Source of the DNA: an uncultured Eubacteriales bacterium
Lineage (GTDB): Bacteria > Bacillota > Clostridia > Christensenellales > Aristaeellaceae
Reading direction: 5' to 3'
Assembly (NCBI GenBank): GCA_900550955.1
Contig: URUF01000010.1
Location: forward strand, 1 to 56,976
DNA: 56,976 nt
Shown: positions 36,720-44,643 of the stretch, one piece after another
Numbering within the stretch: position 1 is the stretch's first letter
Layout of the letters: each line of letters begins with the position of its first letter
Program-made: the position numbers and the translations under genes
Notes under the pieces: model-generated
What the model was told of the DNA's origin: nothing
Seen by the model: the letters and a program-made list of their open reading frames with translations, nothing else
The model's database searches: none

Positions 36720-38077
36720 GCGCCCTGCCCGGCGGCCTTTTGCGCGCGCAGGCTGCGCAGCGTCCAAAAATAGGCCGGTATCAGAAAGATATCCGCAGCC
36801 AACCATGCCGCAGGGTCGGACAGGCATGCCGCAGGATAGCCAAAAGCCGGCACCAGCACCATGCCTACCGTCGCGCGCGCCGCCATCTCAAATACGCCCG
36901 CGAAAACCGCCTGCTTGGTAAAGCCTAGGCCCTGTATCAAAAACCTTAGCACGTTCACCAGCACCAGCAACGTATAGCTGGAGCTGTTGAATTTCAGATA
37001 CAGCGCAGCATTTGAGATGGTTTCCGCCTCAGAGGCGTCCACAAAAGCCTGTACCAAATAACCGCCAAGGAAAAACAAAATTCCAAACGCGACCGCCGCA
37101 TAGGAAAATCCAATCCAAACGCAGCTTTTTACGCCCTGGCCAATGCGGTCCAGCTTGCCCGCGCCCACGTTCTGGCCGCCGTAGGTAACCATGGTGCTGC
37201 CCAGCGCGTCAAACGGGCAGCAAAACAGCTGGTTCACCTTGCTGCCCGCCGCCACGCTGGCCACATAGCCCGAGCCAAGCCCGTTGACCGAAGCCTGCAT
37301 GATAATGCAGCCAATAGCCGTGATGGAATACTGCAAGCCCATAGGTATGCCCATGCCTATCAGGGTCTTAAAGCACTGTCCATCCGCATGCCAGTCCGCG
37401 CGGGTAAGCACAAGCACATCGCAATGGCGCAGGTAGTTCACGCACAAAAGCATCGCTATCCCCTGGGCGGTCACCGTGGCCCAGGCCGCGCCCGCCACGC
37501 CCATTTTGAATACCAGGATGAATAGCAAATCCAGCCCAACGTTTAGCAGCGAGCAATACAGCAAATACAATACCGGCGTGCGCGAATCGCCCAGCGAGCG
37601 GATAATGGAAAAAAGCACATTATAAAGGAACACCACCGGAATGCCCAGAAAAATCACAAAGATATAGCCAAACGCGTCCGCCATGATATCCTGCGGGGTA
37701 TGCATCCAAGTCAGCATTTGCCCGCACAGGGCGCAAACCAGCGCCGTTACCGCCAGCGAGAATAGGATTGACAGCAGAATGGCGTTCACCACAAAGCGCT
37801 TGAGACCCTGAAAATCGCGCTCGCCAAACTTCTGCGCCACAGGAATGGCAAAACCGTTGCTTACGCCTATGCAAAACCCAAGCACCAGGAAGCTGAGCGA
37901 CCCTGTGGAACCCACGCCCGCCAGAGCCGAAACGCCTAAAAACCGGCCCACAACAATGGTATCCACCATGTTATATACCTGCTGAAGCAGCAAACCAAAC
38001 AGCAGCGGAAAGAAAAAGCCAAAAATCAGCTTTGTAGGCGAGCCGTTGGTCATATCCCTCGTGGTTGCTCTGGCCAT
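36716..38077 (-). CDS. MATE family efflux transporter (third of three)
   Basis: 453 residues, twelve membrane helices. The opening 'NGSPTKLIFGFFFPLLFGLLLQQVYNMVDTIVVGRFLG' is the standard start of the large clostridial MATE group. AAAGGAG precedes the ATG at 38077. It ends convergently with the carboxypeptidase gene, their two TAA stops interlocking in TTAA, so no terminator can lie between them. It has its own promoter and a 72-base leader carrying a long inverted repeat. Confidence 0.9.
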   Translation of the reverse strand: MARATTRDMTNGSPTKLIFGFFFPLLFGLLLQQVYNMVDTIVVGRFLGVSALAGVGSTGSLSFLVLGFCIGVSNGFAIPVAQKFGERDFQGLKRFVVNAILLSILFSLAVTALVCALCGQMLTWMHTPQDIMADAFGYIFVIFLGIPVVFLYNVLFSIIRSLGDSRTPVLYLLYCSLLNVGLDLLFILVFKMGVAGAAWATVTAQGIAMLLCVNYLRHCDVLVLTRADWHADGQCFKTLIGMGIPMGLQYSITAIGCIIMQASVNGLGSGYVASVAAGSKVNQLFCCPFDALGSTMVTYGGQNVGAGKLDRIGQGVKSCVWIGFSYAAVAFGILFFLGGYLVQAFVDASEAETISNAALYLKFNSSSYTLLVLVNVLRFLIQGLGFTKQAVFAGVFEMAARATVGMVLVPAFGYPAACLSDPAAWLAADIFLIPAYFWTLRSLRAQKAAGQGA

Positions 38078-38104
38078 AGTGACAGGCTCCTTTCAGGCTG
38101 GCTA

Positions 38105-38140
38105 AAGCGCTTTTACGCTTCTAACGGCATAAAAGCGCTT
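38105..38140 (-). promoter_or_regulatory. Inverted repeat in the leader of the third MATE gene
   Basis: AAGCGCTTTTA (38105-38115) and TAAAAGCGCTT (38130-38140) are exact inverted copies with a 14-base loop, lying between the promoter and the ribosome site. Each arm contains the palindrome AAGCGCTT. It could be an operator or an RNA hairpin. Confidence 0.5.
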
Positions 38141-38155
38141 GCCTAACAGCGGCAC

Positions 38156-38184
38156 AGTATACGCTTGTTGCGGCCAATTTGCAA
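38156..38184 (-). promoter_or_regulatory. Sigma-A promoter of the third MATE gene
   Basis: Leftward TTGCAA (38184-38179), 17-base spacer, TATACT (38161-38156). Confidence 0.7.
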
Positions 38185-38320
38185 TAGGCCGTTTTTTCCC
38201 TTTTACGCCAAGGACGACATGCCTTTCCCAAGCAATGAAATTTAATATTTGTAACGCGAACCCTGCCGCCTTTTTTTCCATCTTGTGTTGTAGAAAATGC
38301 AGCCGGATGGAGGAAACCGT

Positions 38321-39325
38321 ATGCAAAAGAAAACAGCCCTTGTGTGCCTGGCCTGCCTTATACTTTGCACAAGCGCAAGCGCCCTGGCCGGCGAAGTAAC
38401 CGTTACCCTGGGCGGCGACTGTGTTTTGGGCACTCGCGAGGAGTGGAAAAAAGACCCTGAAACCTTTGATACCCTCATTGCCGAAAAGGGCTACGGGTGG
38501 TGCTTTTCAAAAATCGCGGAGCCGTTCCAAACCGACGACATAAGCCTAATCAACCTGGAAGGCGTGCTGCAAAGCGGCTCCCAGGGCCACCAGCGCGGCA
38601 AGCAATTTACCTTCCGGGGCGACCCGGCCTATACCGCCATCCTTACCGAGGCGGGTATCGAGCAGGTGAATATCGCCAACAACCATTACATCGATTTTTC
38701 CCGCAGCGGCCGCGAAAGCACACGCGCCGCGCTGGAGGCGGGCGGCATTGGCTTTAGCGGCTATACGTACCGCTCCATCGTAGAGGTGAACGGATATAAA
38801 ATCGGTTTCGCGGGCTGCCGCGAAACCACGTTTCTGGAACGCAAGGCCCCTATGTATAACGACCTGAAATACCTCAAAAAAGCGGGCTGCGACGTAATCA
38901 TCTACTCCTGCCACTGGGGCAAGGAATACAGCCCCACCCATAACCAAACGCAAATCCGCATGGCGGATTACGCCATCAAAAACGGCGCGGACATCGTGGT
39001 GGGCACCCATCCGCACTGCGTGCAGGGCATTGATGAGCGCGGCGGCGGCGTTGTTCTTTGGAGCCTTGGAAACCTTGTTTTTGGCGGCACGCATGATATG
39101 ACCACCTTCGACGCGCTGGTCGTTCAGGCGGTGCTCAGCTTTGAAAACGGCAAATACCAGGGCGTAACCCTAAAGCTAATGCCCGTTTTAACCTCCTCCG
39201 ACCGGCCTCGCAACAACTTTCAGCCCGAGTTTGCCACCGGCGGGGACTACGACCGCATCATGCAGCTGATTCAGGATGACAGCACGCTTCCAATCGGGCC
39301 GGAGATGTGGTTTGAGGCGAAATAG
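38321..39325 (+). CDS. Secreted CapA-family protein (PGA_cap metallophosphatase-like)
   Basis: 334 residues with a signal peptide (about 1-23). The calcineurin-like CapA motifs follow in order: 'LGGDCVLG' right after the signal, 'LINLEGVL', 'NIANNHYID', 'SCHWGKEY' and 'GTHPHCVQGID'. The Asp, Asn and His residues in these motifs are the expected metal ligands. CapA is named for poly-gamma-glutamate capsule synthesis in Bacillus, but no capB or capC is nearby, so the present role is open: wall polymer hydrolysis or modification is likely. TGGAGG supports the ATG at 38321. It is convergent with the histidine kinase and no clear terminator is seen between them. Confidence 0.85.
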   Translation: MQKKTALVCLACLILCTSASALAGEVTVTLGGDCVLGTREEWKKDPETFDTLIAEKGYGWCFSKIAEPFQTDDISLINLEGVLQSGSQGHQRGKQFTFRGDPAYTAILTEAGIEQVNIANNHYIDFSRSGRESTRAALEAGGIGFSGYTYRSIVEVNGYKIGFAGCRETTFLERKAPMYNDLKYLKKAGCDVIIYSCHWGKEYSPTHNQTQIRMADYAIKNGADIVVGTHPHCVQGIDERGGGVVLWSLGNLVFGGTHDMTTFDALVVQAVLSFENGKYQGVTLKLMPVLTSSDRPRNNFQPEFATGGDYDRIMQLIQDDSTLPIGPEMWFEAK

Positions 39326-39442
39326 CCTTTCTGGCGGTTATGCCAGGAGGCCGCTTTTCGGATTTCCGGCGCCGGCTCGCTTTTGCAAACTGGTTTTCCT
39401 ATGGCGCCAGCAAACGCAGCCGGGCTGCCCGCGAAGGCAAAC

Positions 39443-40936
39443 CTACCGCTCCTCCCCCGCAAGGGGCAAAATCACCGAGAAGGTTGTGCCCGCGCCCACC
39501 TTGCTGCGCACCTTCAGCTTGCCGCCGTGCGCCACCACAATAATGCGCGCGATGCTCAACCCCAGCCCGTGGCCGCTGGTTTGCGCCTTGCGCGCCTCGT
39601 CGCAGCGGTAAAAGCGGTCAAATATCTTTGGCAGCTCCTCCGCGGAGATACCCGGGCCCGTATCGCTCACAGTAAGGATGCAGCCGCGCATATCCCGCCT
39701 GACGCCCAGCGTAATGCTGCCGCCAGAGGGCGTGTACTTGATGGCGTTATCCAACAGGATGCGCATCAACTGCTTGATCATGTCTTTATCGCCGTTGATA
39801 CGCGCGTTTTGCGCAGGGTTCAGCTCAAAGCGGTGCGCGCTGGACAATAGCTTTGCCTCGCGGTGCACCTCGCTCATCACCTCCAGGGGGTCGAATACCT
39901 CCATTTCCAGCATGAGCGTTTTTTTATCGTGCCGGGCGAGGAATAAAAGGCGCTCCACAAGCTCCTTCATGCTGGCGGCCTCCTGCGAAATGGCCGCTAT
40001 GCCCTCGTCCAGCACCTCCTTATCCGTTTTTCCCCATCGCTCCAGCATGCCCACATAACCCTGGATTACCGCAATAGGCGTGCGCAGCTCATGGGAGGCG
40101 TCGCTTACGAACTGCTTCTGGCTGTTGTAGCTTAGCTCTATACGATCCAGCATGCCGTTAATAACCAGCGCCAGGTCCTTAAGCTCGTTCTTCGCGCCCT
40201 CTACGCTAATGCGGTCGCTAAGGTTGTTGGCGCTAAGGGTGGCGGCGGTTTCCGCCATATCGGTAATGGGCTTGAGCACCTTTTTGTTCAGCCGGTTGCG
40301 GTGGCGCAAAAAATAGCCCACACGGTACAGGTCCGCGCAAATCAGCGTCCAAAACAGCACTGTGCCCGCAAAAATCAAATCGTCGATGCGGTAAGCGCCC
40401 ACCAGCCCGCCCATGGCCGTATCCGCATACAGCATCAGGCAGCTTTCGCCCTTCAAATCCAACTGCGACACCATCAGCCCAATGCGTTCTCCCAGGCCGG
40501 GCAAGCCGCCGTCCAGCGGCTGCTCCAGCAGATAGGCCCGCGCGAAGGGCAGGTTTTCCAGCTGCTCCACGGTATAGTTTCTGCCGTCCGCGGGCTTCAT
40601 CAGGCTTAGCGCATCCAGCGCCTGGCTGGCCTTGGGGTACTGCGTCATGCCCAGCACGCCCAGCGTTATAACCAGCATGGGAACCGTGGTTTTGAGCAAT
40701 TGCCCCGCATAATGCAGCGCGATGCGCAGCGTCAGCGACAGACGCAGGTTGCTAAGGCCCTTTACCAGCGCGCTATTCAGCGCCTGCGAAAAGCGGTTCA
40801 GGGGGCTTTCGCGCCTGGGCTTTTTCTTGGGCTCCGCCCCGGCCTCGCCCAAGGGCCAGCTATCGTCAATCGCCGTAATAGGCGGCTGCTTTTCCTCCCG
40901 CTCCAGGGTAGCGGTTCTATGCTTATGCTTATTCAT
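39443..40936 (-). CDS. Two-component sensor histidine kinase
   Basis: 497 residues. Basic cytoplasmic N-terminus (about 80 residues, unusually long for the class), membrane helix (81-98), external sensor region (99-185), second helix (186-203), HAMP (about 205-258), HisKA with H282 (SDASHELRTP), and HATPase with 'DNAIKYTPSGGSITL', 'DTGPGIS' and 'GHGLGLSIARII'. It phosphorylates the response regulator encoded just upstream. The ATG at 40936 overlaps the regulator's last codons by eight bases and lacks a strong ribosome site, so translation is coupled. The stimulus is unknown; the domain style is that of envelope-stress sensors. Confidence 0.92.
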   Translation of the reverse strand: MNKHKHRTATLEREEKQPPITAIDDSWPLGEAGAEPKKKPRRESPLNRFSQALNSALVKGLSNLRLSLTLRIALHYAGQLLKTTVPMLVITLGVLGMTQYPKASQALDALSLMKPADGRNYTVEQLENLPFARAYLLEQPLDGGLPGLGERIGLMVSQLDLKGESCLMLYADTAMGGLVGAYRIDDLIFAGTVLFWTLICADLYRVGYFLRHRNRLNKKVLKPITDMAETAATLSANNLSDRISVEGAKNELKDLALVINGMLDRIELSYNSQKQFVSDASHELRTPIAVIQGYVGMLERWGKTDKEVLDEGIAAISQEAASMKELVERLLFLARHDKKTLMLEMEVFDPLEVMSEVHREAKLLSSAHRFELNPAQNARINGDKDMIKQLMRILLDNAIKYTPSGGSITLGVRRDMRGCILTVSDTGPGISAEELPKIFDRFYRCDEARKAQTSGHGLGLSIARIIVVAHGGKLKVRSKVGAGTTFSVILPLAGEER

Positions 40937-41609
40937 AGCGGAACATATAGCCCACCGCGCGGATGGTATGGATGGTTTTGATGCCGTATTTATCGTCAAT
41001 CTTCTGGCGCAGATAGCGGATGTACACATCCACAATGTTGGTATCGCCCGTAAACTCATAGCCCCACACGTTGGTAAGCAGCTCGTCGCGCGTTACGGCG
41101 CTGCCCATATGCTGCCACAGGTAGTTAAGCAGGTCAAATTCCTTTTTCGTCAGGGTGATGGGCTCGTTATCAAAGCTGGCGCTGTAACTTGCGGGCTCTA
41201 TGCGCAGCTTGCCCGCGGTGCGCGCGCCGGTATCCGCCGCGCGGTCCACACGGTGCTTTTTCAGGTTCACCCGGATACGCGCCAGCAGTTCCTCAATGGC
41301 AAAGGGCTTGGTCATATAATCGTCCGCGCCCATATCCAGGCCCATCACCTTGTCGCTCACATCATCCTTGGCAGTGAGCATGATAATGGGCACGTCGCTG
41401 CTCTGCCGGATGCGGCGGCACACCTCTATCCCGCTCAGCTCCGGCAGCATCAAATCCAAAATCATCAAATCCGGCTGCCAGCTTTCACACAGGCTAAGCC
41501 CCGTGCGCCCGTCATGCGCTGATTGCACCTCATACCCCTCGTGCTCCAATTCCAGCGTCACAAAGCGGGCAATCTTCGTTTCGTCCTCCACGATCAGAAT
41601 TTTGCTCAT
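40929..41609 (-). CDS. OmpR/PhoB-family response regulator
   Basis: 226 residues: receiver domain with acidic pocket E8/D9, phospho-acceptor D52 (LMILDLMLP) and the conserved Lys in 'MLTAKDD', then a winged-helix DNA-binding domain ending in 'TNIVDVYIRYLRQKID' and 'IRAVGYMF'. The ATG at 41609 has GGGAGGAA at a good distance; seven extra upstream codons are not used. Partner of the overlapping kinase. A TATAAT box lies just ahead. Target genes cannot be named from this window. Confidence 0.94.
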   Translation of the reverse strand: MSKILIVEDETKIARFVTLELEHEGYEVQSAHDGRTGLSLCESWQPDLMILDLMLPELSGIEVCRRIRQSSDVPIIMLTAKDDVSDKVMGLDMGADDYMTKPFAIEELLARIRVNLKKHRVDRAADTGARTAGKLRIEPASYSASFDNEPITLTKKEFDLLNYLWQHMGSAVTRDELLTNVWGYEFTGDTNIVDVYIRYLRQKIDDKYGIKTIHTIRAVGYMFRYE

Positions 41610-41628
41610 ACGCGCTTCCTCCCAGCCC

Positions 41629-41658
41629 ATTATAACAGAACGCGCCCCGGCCCCGCAA
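41629..41658 (-). promoter_or_regulatory. Candidate promoter of the two-component operon
   Basis: Leftward TATAAT (41634-41629) with TTGCGG (41658-41653) 18 bases before it. The -35 box would fall in the loop of the GC-rich hairpin at 41645-41669 and the leader would be only about 12 bases, so this is tentative. Confidence 0.35.
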
Positions 41659-41669
41659 CGGGGCCGGGG
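41645..41669. repeat. GC-rich perfect hairpin between DUF4342 and response-regulator genes
   Basis: An 11-bp stem, 41645-41655 with 41659-41669, with a three-base loop CAA. No T-run follows on either strand, so it is not a textbook terminator; it may stabilise or separate the two messages. Confidence 0.6.
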
Positions 41670-41678
41670 GATGCGGGG

Positions 41679-42302
41679 CTACTGAATATCCGCCTCGTGG
41701 TAGCCGTCGCCATCGTCATGCACATCCACGCTGCCGCCATCGGGGAACTGCACGTTCACAGGGCGGGTTCCGCTGGGCGCGCTTTCAGTACGGGGCTGGG
41801 GCGCGGGGCCCTCCTGCCCGGCTTCGCGCCGCGGCTCGTCCTTGCTTTGGGTAAACTGCTGCGCAAAGCTGGAAACCGTATGCTGCACATTGCTCTTGGC
41901 GTTTTTGACCACGCTGTCAAAGGTTTCGGTGGAAAAATCGCCGCAATCCCTATCGATGGTGATGCGGTAGCCCAGCACCAGCGAGGCGATCAGCCCCACC
42001 ACCAGCACCTCCGGCGCGGTGGCCAGCACAAACAGCAAAAACAACGAGCTCAGGTTCGCCACGGTCGCTTCGTTTTTCTTTACCTTCATACGCAGGCGGT
42101 AAAGGAAGTTAAACACTCCTTTGGCCCCCTTGTGATTCTTCCCGGACGCTTTGTCTGTTTGAATGCGGCCGTTTTTTTCCAAATCTACAAGCGCGCGGGC
42201 CAGGCTGCCGTTGTGGTATTCCAGCAGGTTTACAGCCTCCTCATAGGAAATGCCGCTCTTTTGCCGCAAAATCTCGATATCTTCAATGGTGTACTTTGCC
42301 AT
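41679..42302 (-). CDS. DUF4342 protein with UBA-like N-terminus
   Basis: 207 residues. The first 45 residues form a UBA-like helical module ('ILRQKSGISYEEAVNLLEYHNGSLARALVDLE'), as in the nascent-chain or elongation-factor-binding UBA folds. Then come a basic linker, one strong hydrophobic segment (about 88-110, 'LFLLFVLATAPEVLVVGLIASLVLG') that fits a membrane helix of DUF4342, and an acidic, disordered C-terminal tail. TAAGGAGG precedes the ATG. It lies upstream of, and in the same direction as, the two-component genes; a functional link is possible but not shown. The molecular role of DUF4342 is unknown. Confidence 0.8.
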   Translation of the reverse strand: MAKYTIEDIEILRQKSGISYEEAVNLLEYHNGSLARALVDLEKNGRIQTDKASGKNHKGAKGVFNFLYRLRMKVKKNEATVANLSSLFLLFVLATAPEVLVVGLIASLVLGYRITIDRDCGDFSTETFDSVVKNAKSNVQHTVSSFAQQFTQSKDEPRREAGQEGPAPQPRTESAPSGTRPVNVQFPDGGSVDVHDDGDGYHEADIQ

Positions 42303-42425
42303 TCAGGCCGCCTCCTTACGGGAATCGCTTCCCTTGTTTACGATGGTATGATACCACAAATCAGCCTGGCCTGCTTGAGGATTTCCAAAGAGGTTTATGA
42401 GAATTTGGTGAGATCAAAATTGAAT

Positions 42426-42454
42426 TTGACGCTTTGAACACCATTTGGTATGAT
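42426..42454 (+). promoter_or_regulatory. Sigma-A promoter of degV
   Basis: TTGACG (42426-42431), 17-base spacer, TATGAT (42449-42454), about 50 bases before the gene start. Confidence 0.65.
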
Positions 42455-42505
42455 ATGGGGCACAAAGGCCGCGCCCGCGGCTTTGCAACAAAGGAGGATT
42501 GCTTC

Positions 42506-43408
42506 ATGGCTTTTTGGATCATGACGGACGCCTGCTGCGACCTGCCCGCGTCCTATACGAAGGCGCAAGCCTGCTTTCGCGTAATGCCCATGGCTTACCA
42601 GCTGGATGGCGCGTCGGAGATGATTGACCCAATGGACGCGCAACCCGAACAAACCGCCCACGCTTTTTACGAGAGGCTGCGCGCGGGCGGCATGGCCACC
42701 ACCTCGCAGATTAACCAGGCGGAATGGACGGACGCCTTGCGCCCCTTGCTTGAGCAGGGACACGACGTGCTGCTTTTGGTGTTTTCCAGCGGCTTAAGCG
42801 GCACCTATACCGCCGCGCAGCTGGCTGTAACCGATCTTAGCGCCAAATACCCCGGCCGCAAGCTCTATGCCGTGGATTCCCTTAGCGCCAGCATGGGCGA
42901 GGGCCTGTTTGTGCACCATGTGCTTTGCTACCGCGATGCGGGGCACGATATCGACGCTTGTTATGCCTATGCCGCCGAATTGGCGCGGCGCGTTATCCAC
43001 TGGTTCACCGTGGACGATTTGCAGTTCCTGCGCCGTGGCGGGCGCGTATCCGCAGTGAGCGCCTATGTGGGCGGCGTGCTCAAAATCAAGCCTGTGCTCA
43101 ACGTGGATCCAAAAGGCCACCTCATCGCGCGTGAAAAGGTGCAGGGCCGCAAAAAAAGCCTGCGCGCCCTGTATGATATGGTCGAAAAATACGCCGAGAA
43201 CCCCGCCGGTCAAACCATGTTCATCAGCCACGGCGACTGTCCCGAGGACGCCGGCTGGCTGCGCGATAAGCTGTCCAACGGCCTGGGCGTGAAGGACATC
43301 CTGGTTTCGCCCATCGGCCCCATCATCGGCGCGCATTCCGGCCCGGATACCGTAGCGGTGTTCTTCCTTGGCCGCGACGCGGAAGGCCGCCTCAACGCTC
43401 CGGACTGA
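42506..43408 (+). CDS. degV: DegV family (fatty-acid-binding) protein
   Basis: 300 residues. DegV/FakB proteins hold a fatty acid in a tunnel between two domains and, with a FakA kinase, present it for phosphorylation. Visible family motifs: 'TDACCDLP' at the start, 'TTSQINQAEW', 'SSGLSGTYTAAQLA' (the carboxylate-binding serine region), and the later 'GGRVSAVSAYVGGVLKIKPVL'. The start at 42506 has AAGGAGG; 24 extra upstream codons in frame overlap the promoter. It is a single-gene unit with its own promoter and terminator. FakA is not in the window. Confidence 0.92.
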   Translation: MAFWIMTDACCDLPASYTKAQACFRVMPMAYQLDGASEMIDPMDAQPEQTAHAFYERLRAGGMATTSQINQAEWTDALRPLLEQGHDVLLLVFSSGLSGTYTAAQLAVTDLSAKYPGRKLYAVDSLSASMGEGLFVHHVLCYRDAGHDIDACYAYAAELARRVIHWFTVDDLQFLRRGGRVSAVSAYVGGVLKIKPVLNVDPKGHLIAREKVQGRKKSLRALYDMVEKYAENPAGQTMFISHGDCPEDAGWLRDKLSNGLGVKDILVSPIGPIIGAHSGPDTVAVFFLGRDAEGRLNAPD

Positions 43409-43461
43409 CGCCTGCAACGGCGTATGCCCTTCTAACGAAAAACGTTCGTTTGCCTTATGGC

Positions 43462-43507
43462 AAAGGGGCGCAAGCCAGCGGCCTATCCGCCCGGCTTGCG
43501 CCCCTTT
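43462..43507. terminator. Bidirectional terminator between degV and the VOC gene
   Basis: A perfect 15-bp stem, 43462-43476 with 43493-43507, with TTTTT on the right and AAA on the left. Confidence 0.88.
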
Positions 43508-43532
43508 TTGTCAGCCGCCCTCCATGGGGCGC

Positions 43533-43979
43533 TTATTTCCCTGGAAAGCGGCCTCTTCTGTCAAAGCTGACGATCTCATATTCCATTCCTTCCGAATCCT
43601 TGAAAAACATAGCATAATAGTCAGAACAGTATTCGGGATAATATTTTGGCTCATGCACGATTGTGGAGGGCAGGTCCCTAATTTTTGCGTAAAGGCTATC
43701 CACCTCCGCGGGGCTGCCGGCATGAAACGCAAGATGGTGTAACGCGCCCGCTTTTCTTCTGCTCGTCTTTTCCCCTTGATAGGCTTTTCTTTGATTCACA
43801 AGCCCAATGGACAGAGCGCCGCTGTGATACTCAACAATGGTATATTCATGCTCGGGTACGCAATCGCGCTCCTTTTGCGAAATATCAAACCCCAACAGGG
43901 GAAGAAGCCGGTCGTAATACTTCTCCGCCCGTTCAATATCCTCAACCGTAATATGAATATGGTCAATAACTGGTTCCAT
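43533..43979 (-). CDS. VOC/glyoxalase superfamily protein
   Basis: 148 residues with the paired beta-alpha-beta-beta-beta layout of the vicinal oxygen chelate fold. It starts 'DHIHITVEDIERAEKYYDRLL' (first metal-ligand region with His), has 'LHHLAFHA' in the middle and 'FKDSEGMEYEIVSF' with the final Glu ligand at the end, so the metal site appears intact. It might be a lyase, dioxygenase or resistance protein; the subfamily cannot be told. It lies 31 bases after the GNAT gene and is probably co-transcribed with it. Confidence 0.85.
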   Translation of the reverse strand: MEPVIDHIHITVEDIERAEKYYDRLLPLLGFDISQKERDCVPEHEYTIVEYHSGALSIGLVNQRKAYQGEKTSRRKAGALHHLAFHAGSPAEVDSLYAKIRDLPSTIVHEPKYYPEYCSDYYAMFFKDSEGMEYEIVSFDRRGRFPGK

Positions 43980-44010
43980 GCCCTTTTCCCTCTCCCGCAA
44001 AGCAAAACGT

Positions 44011-44469
44011 TCATTTCCCTATCGCGTTTCCCGCCGCGCCGTCCCCTGCGAGCGATTTTGAAAATTTGAAATGGAAGTTGCGCATCCCTTCCCGCTCGTA
44101 AAACCAATGCGTATCTGCACGCAGCTGGTTGCAAGCTGCTTCAATTTGCGCGCAGCCATGCTTTTTGGCTACTTCGCGGGCAATCGCAAGCATTTTCTTG
44201 CCAATTTCCTGGCCCCTGTATGCCGCGTCAACCGCAAATTCCATAATTTCCGCAATCGCTTCGCAATGATGCAGCTGTTTTTCAAACCGCAGATTCAAAA
44301 CGCCAACAGCCTTTCCATCCCGTTCGCAAATCAGGCAATCATACCGTCCGCTGCTTATTTGCTCTTGAAAAATCGCAGAAAACCGGTCAAACGGAAGCTC
44401 TTTCCGCTCCATTTCGCAAATAAGCTGATAAACCCTTTTGCAATCACCGCATGTTGCCTCCCGATACAC
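44011..44469 (-). CDS. GNAT family N-acetyltransferase
   Basis: 152 residues. The acetyl-CoA-binding core is visible as 'IMEFAVDAAYRGQEIGKKMLAIAREVAKKHG' (motif A, R/QxxGxG/A variant 'RGQEIG'), followed by 'CNQLRADTHWFYEREGM' (motif B, the FYE.xGF-type pattern). The start is GTG at 44469, because a GGGGAGG site stands seven bases ahead; the frame extends 15 codons further without one. The acceptor substrate is unknown. It is first gene of a two-gene unit with the VOC protein, with a promoter at 44545-44573. Confidence 0.85.
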   Translation of the reverse strand: MYREATCGDCKRVYQLICEMERKELPFDRFSAIFQEQISSGRYDCLICERDGKAVGVLNLRFEKQLHHCEAIAEIMEFAVDAAYRGQEIGKKMLAIAREVAKKHGCAQIEAACNQLRADTHWFYEREGMRNFHFKFSKSLAGDGAAGNAIGK

Positions 44470-44544
44470 GAACGCGCCTCCCCTATTGCTCCCAGCTCGC
44501 CGGATTTTTGGCAAGCATACTCTCCATAAAGCTTGGTAAATAAG

Positions 44545-44573
44545 AGTATAGCAACACCGGCCATAGCGTGCAA
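44545..44573 (-). promoter_or_regulatory. Sigma-A promoter of the GNAT/VOC unit
   Basis: Leftward TTGCAC (44573-44568), 17-base spacer, TATACT (44550-44545). Confidence 0.65.
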
Positions 44574-44588
44574 TACCTTTTTCCCAAA

Positions 44589-44622
44589 GCCAATGCGCCC
44601 GGCTACCGCCGGGCGCATTGGC
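44589..44622 (-). terminator. Terminator of the MoxR/VWA/ABC operon
   Basis: A perfect 15-bp stem, 44589-44603 with 44608-44622, four-base loop, 21 bases after the last gene of the operon. The T-run on the leftward strand is short (TTT then G), so some read-through is possible. Confidence 0.7.
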
Positions 44623-44643
44623 GCAAGTCCTCTAATCCAAATG

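Noticed and set aside
38321..39325. Poly-gamma-glutamate capsule locus
   Set aside because: Only a CapA-like gene is present; no capB or capC homologue adjoins it.
41645..41669. GC-rich hairpin as an intrinsic terminator
   Set aside because: No T-run follows on either strand; annotated as a hairpin only.
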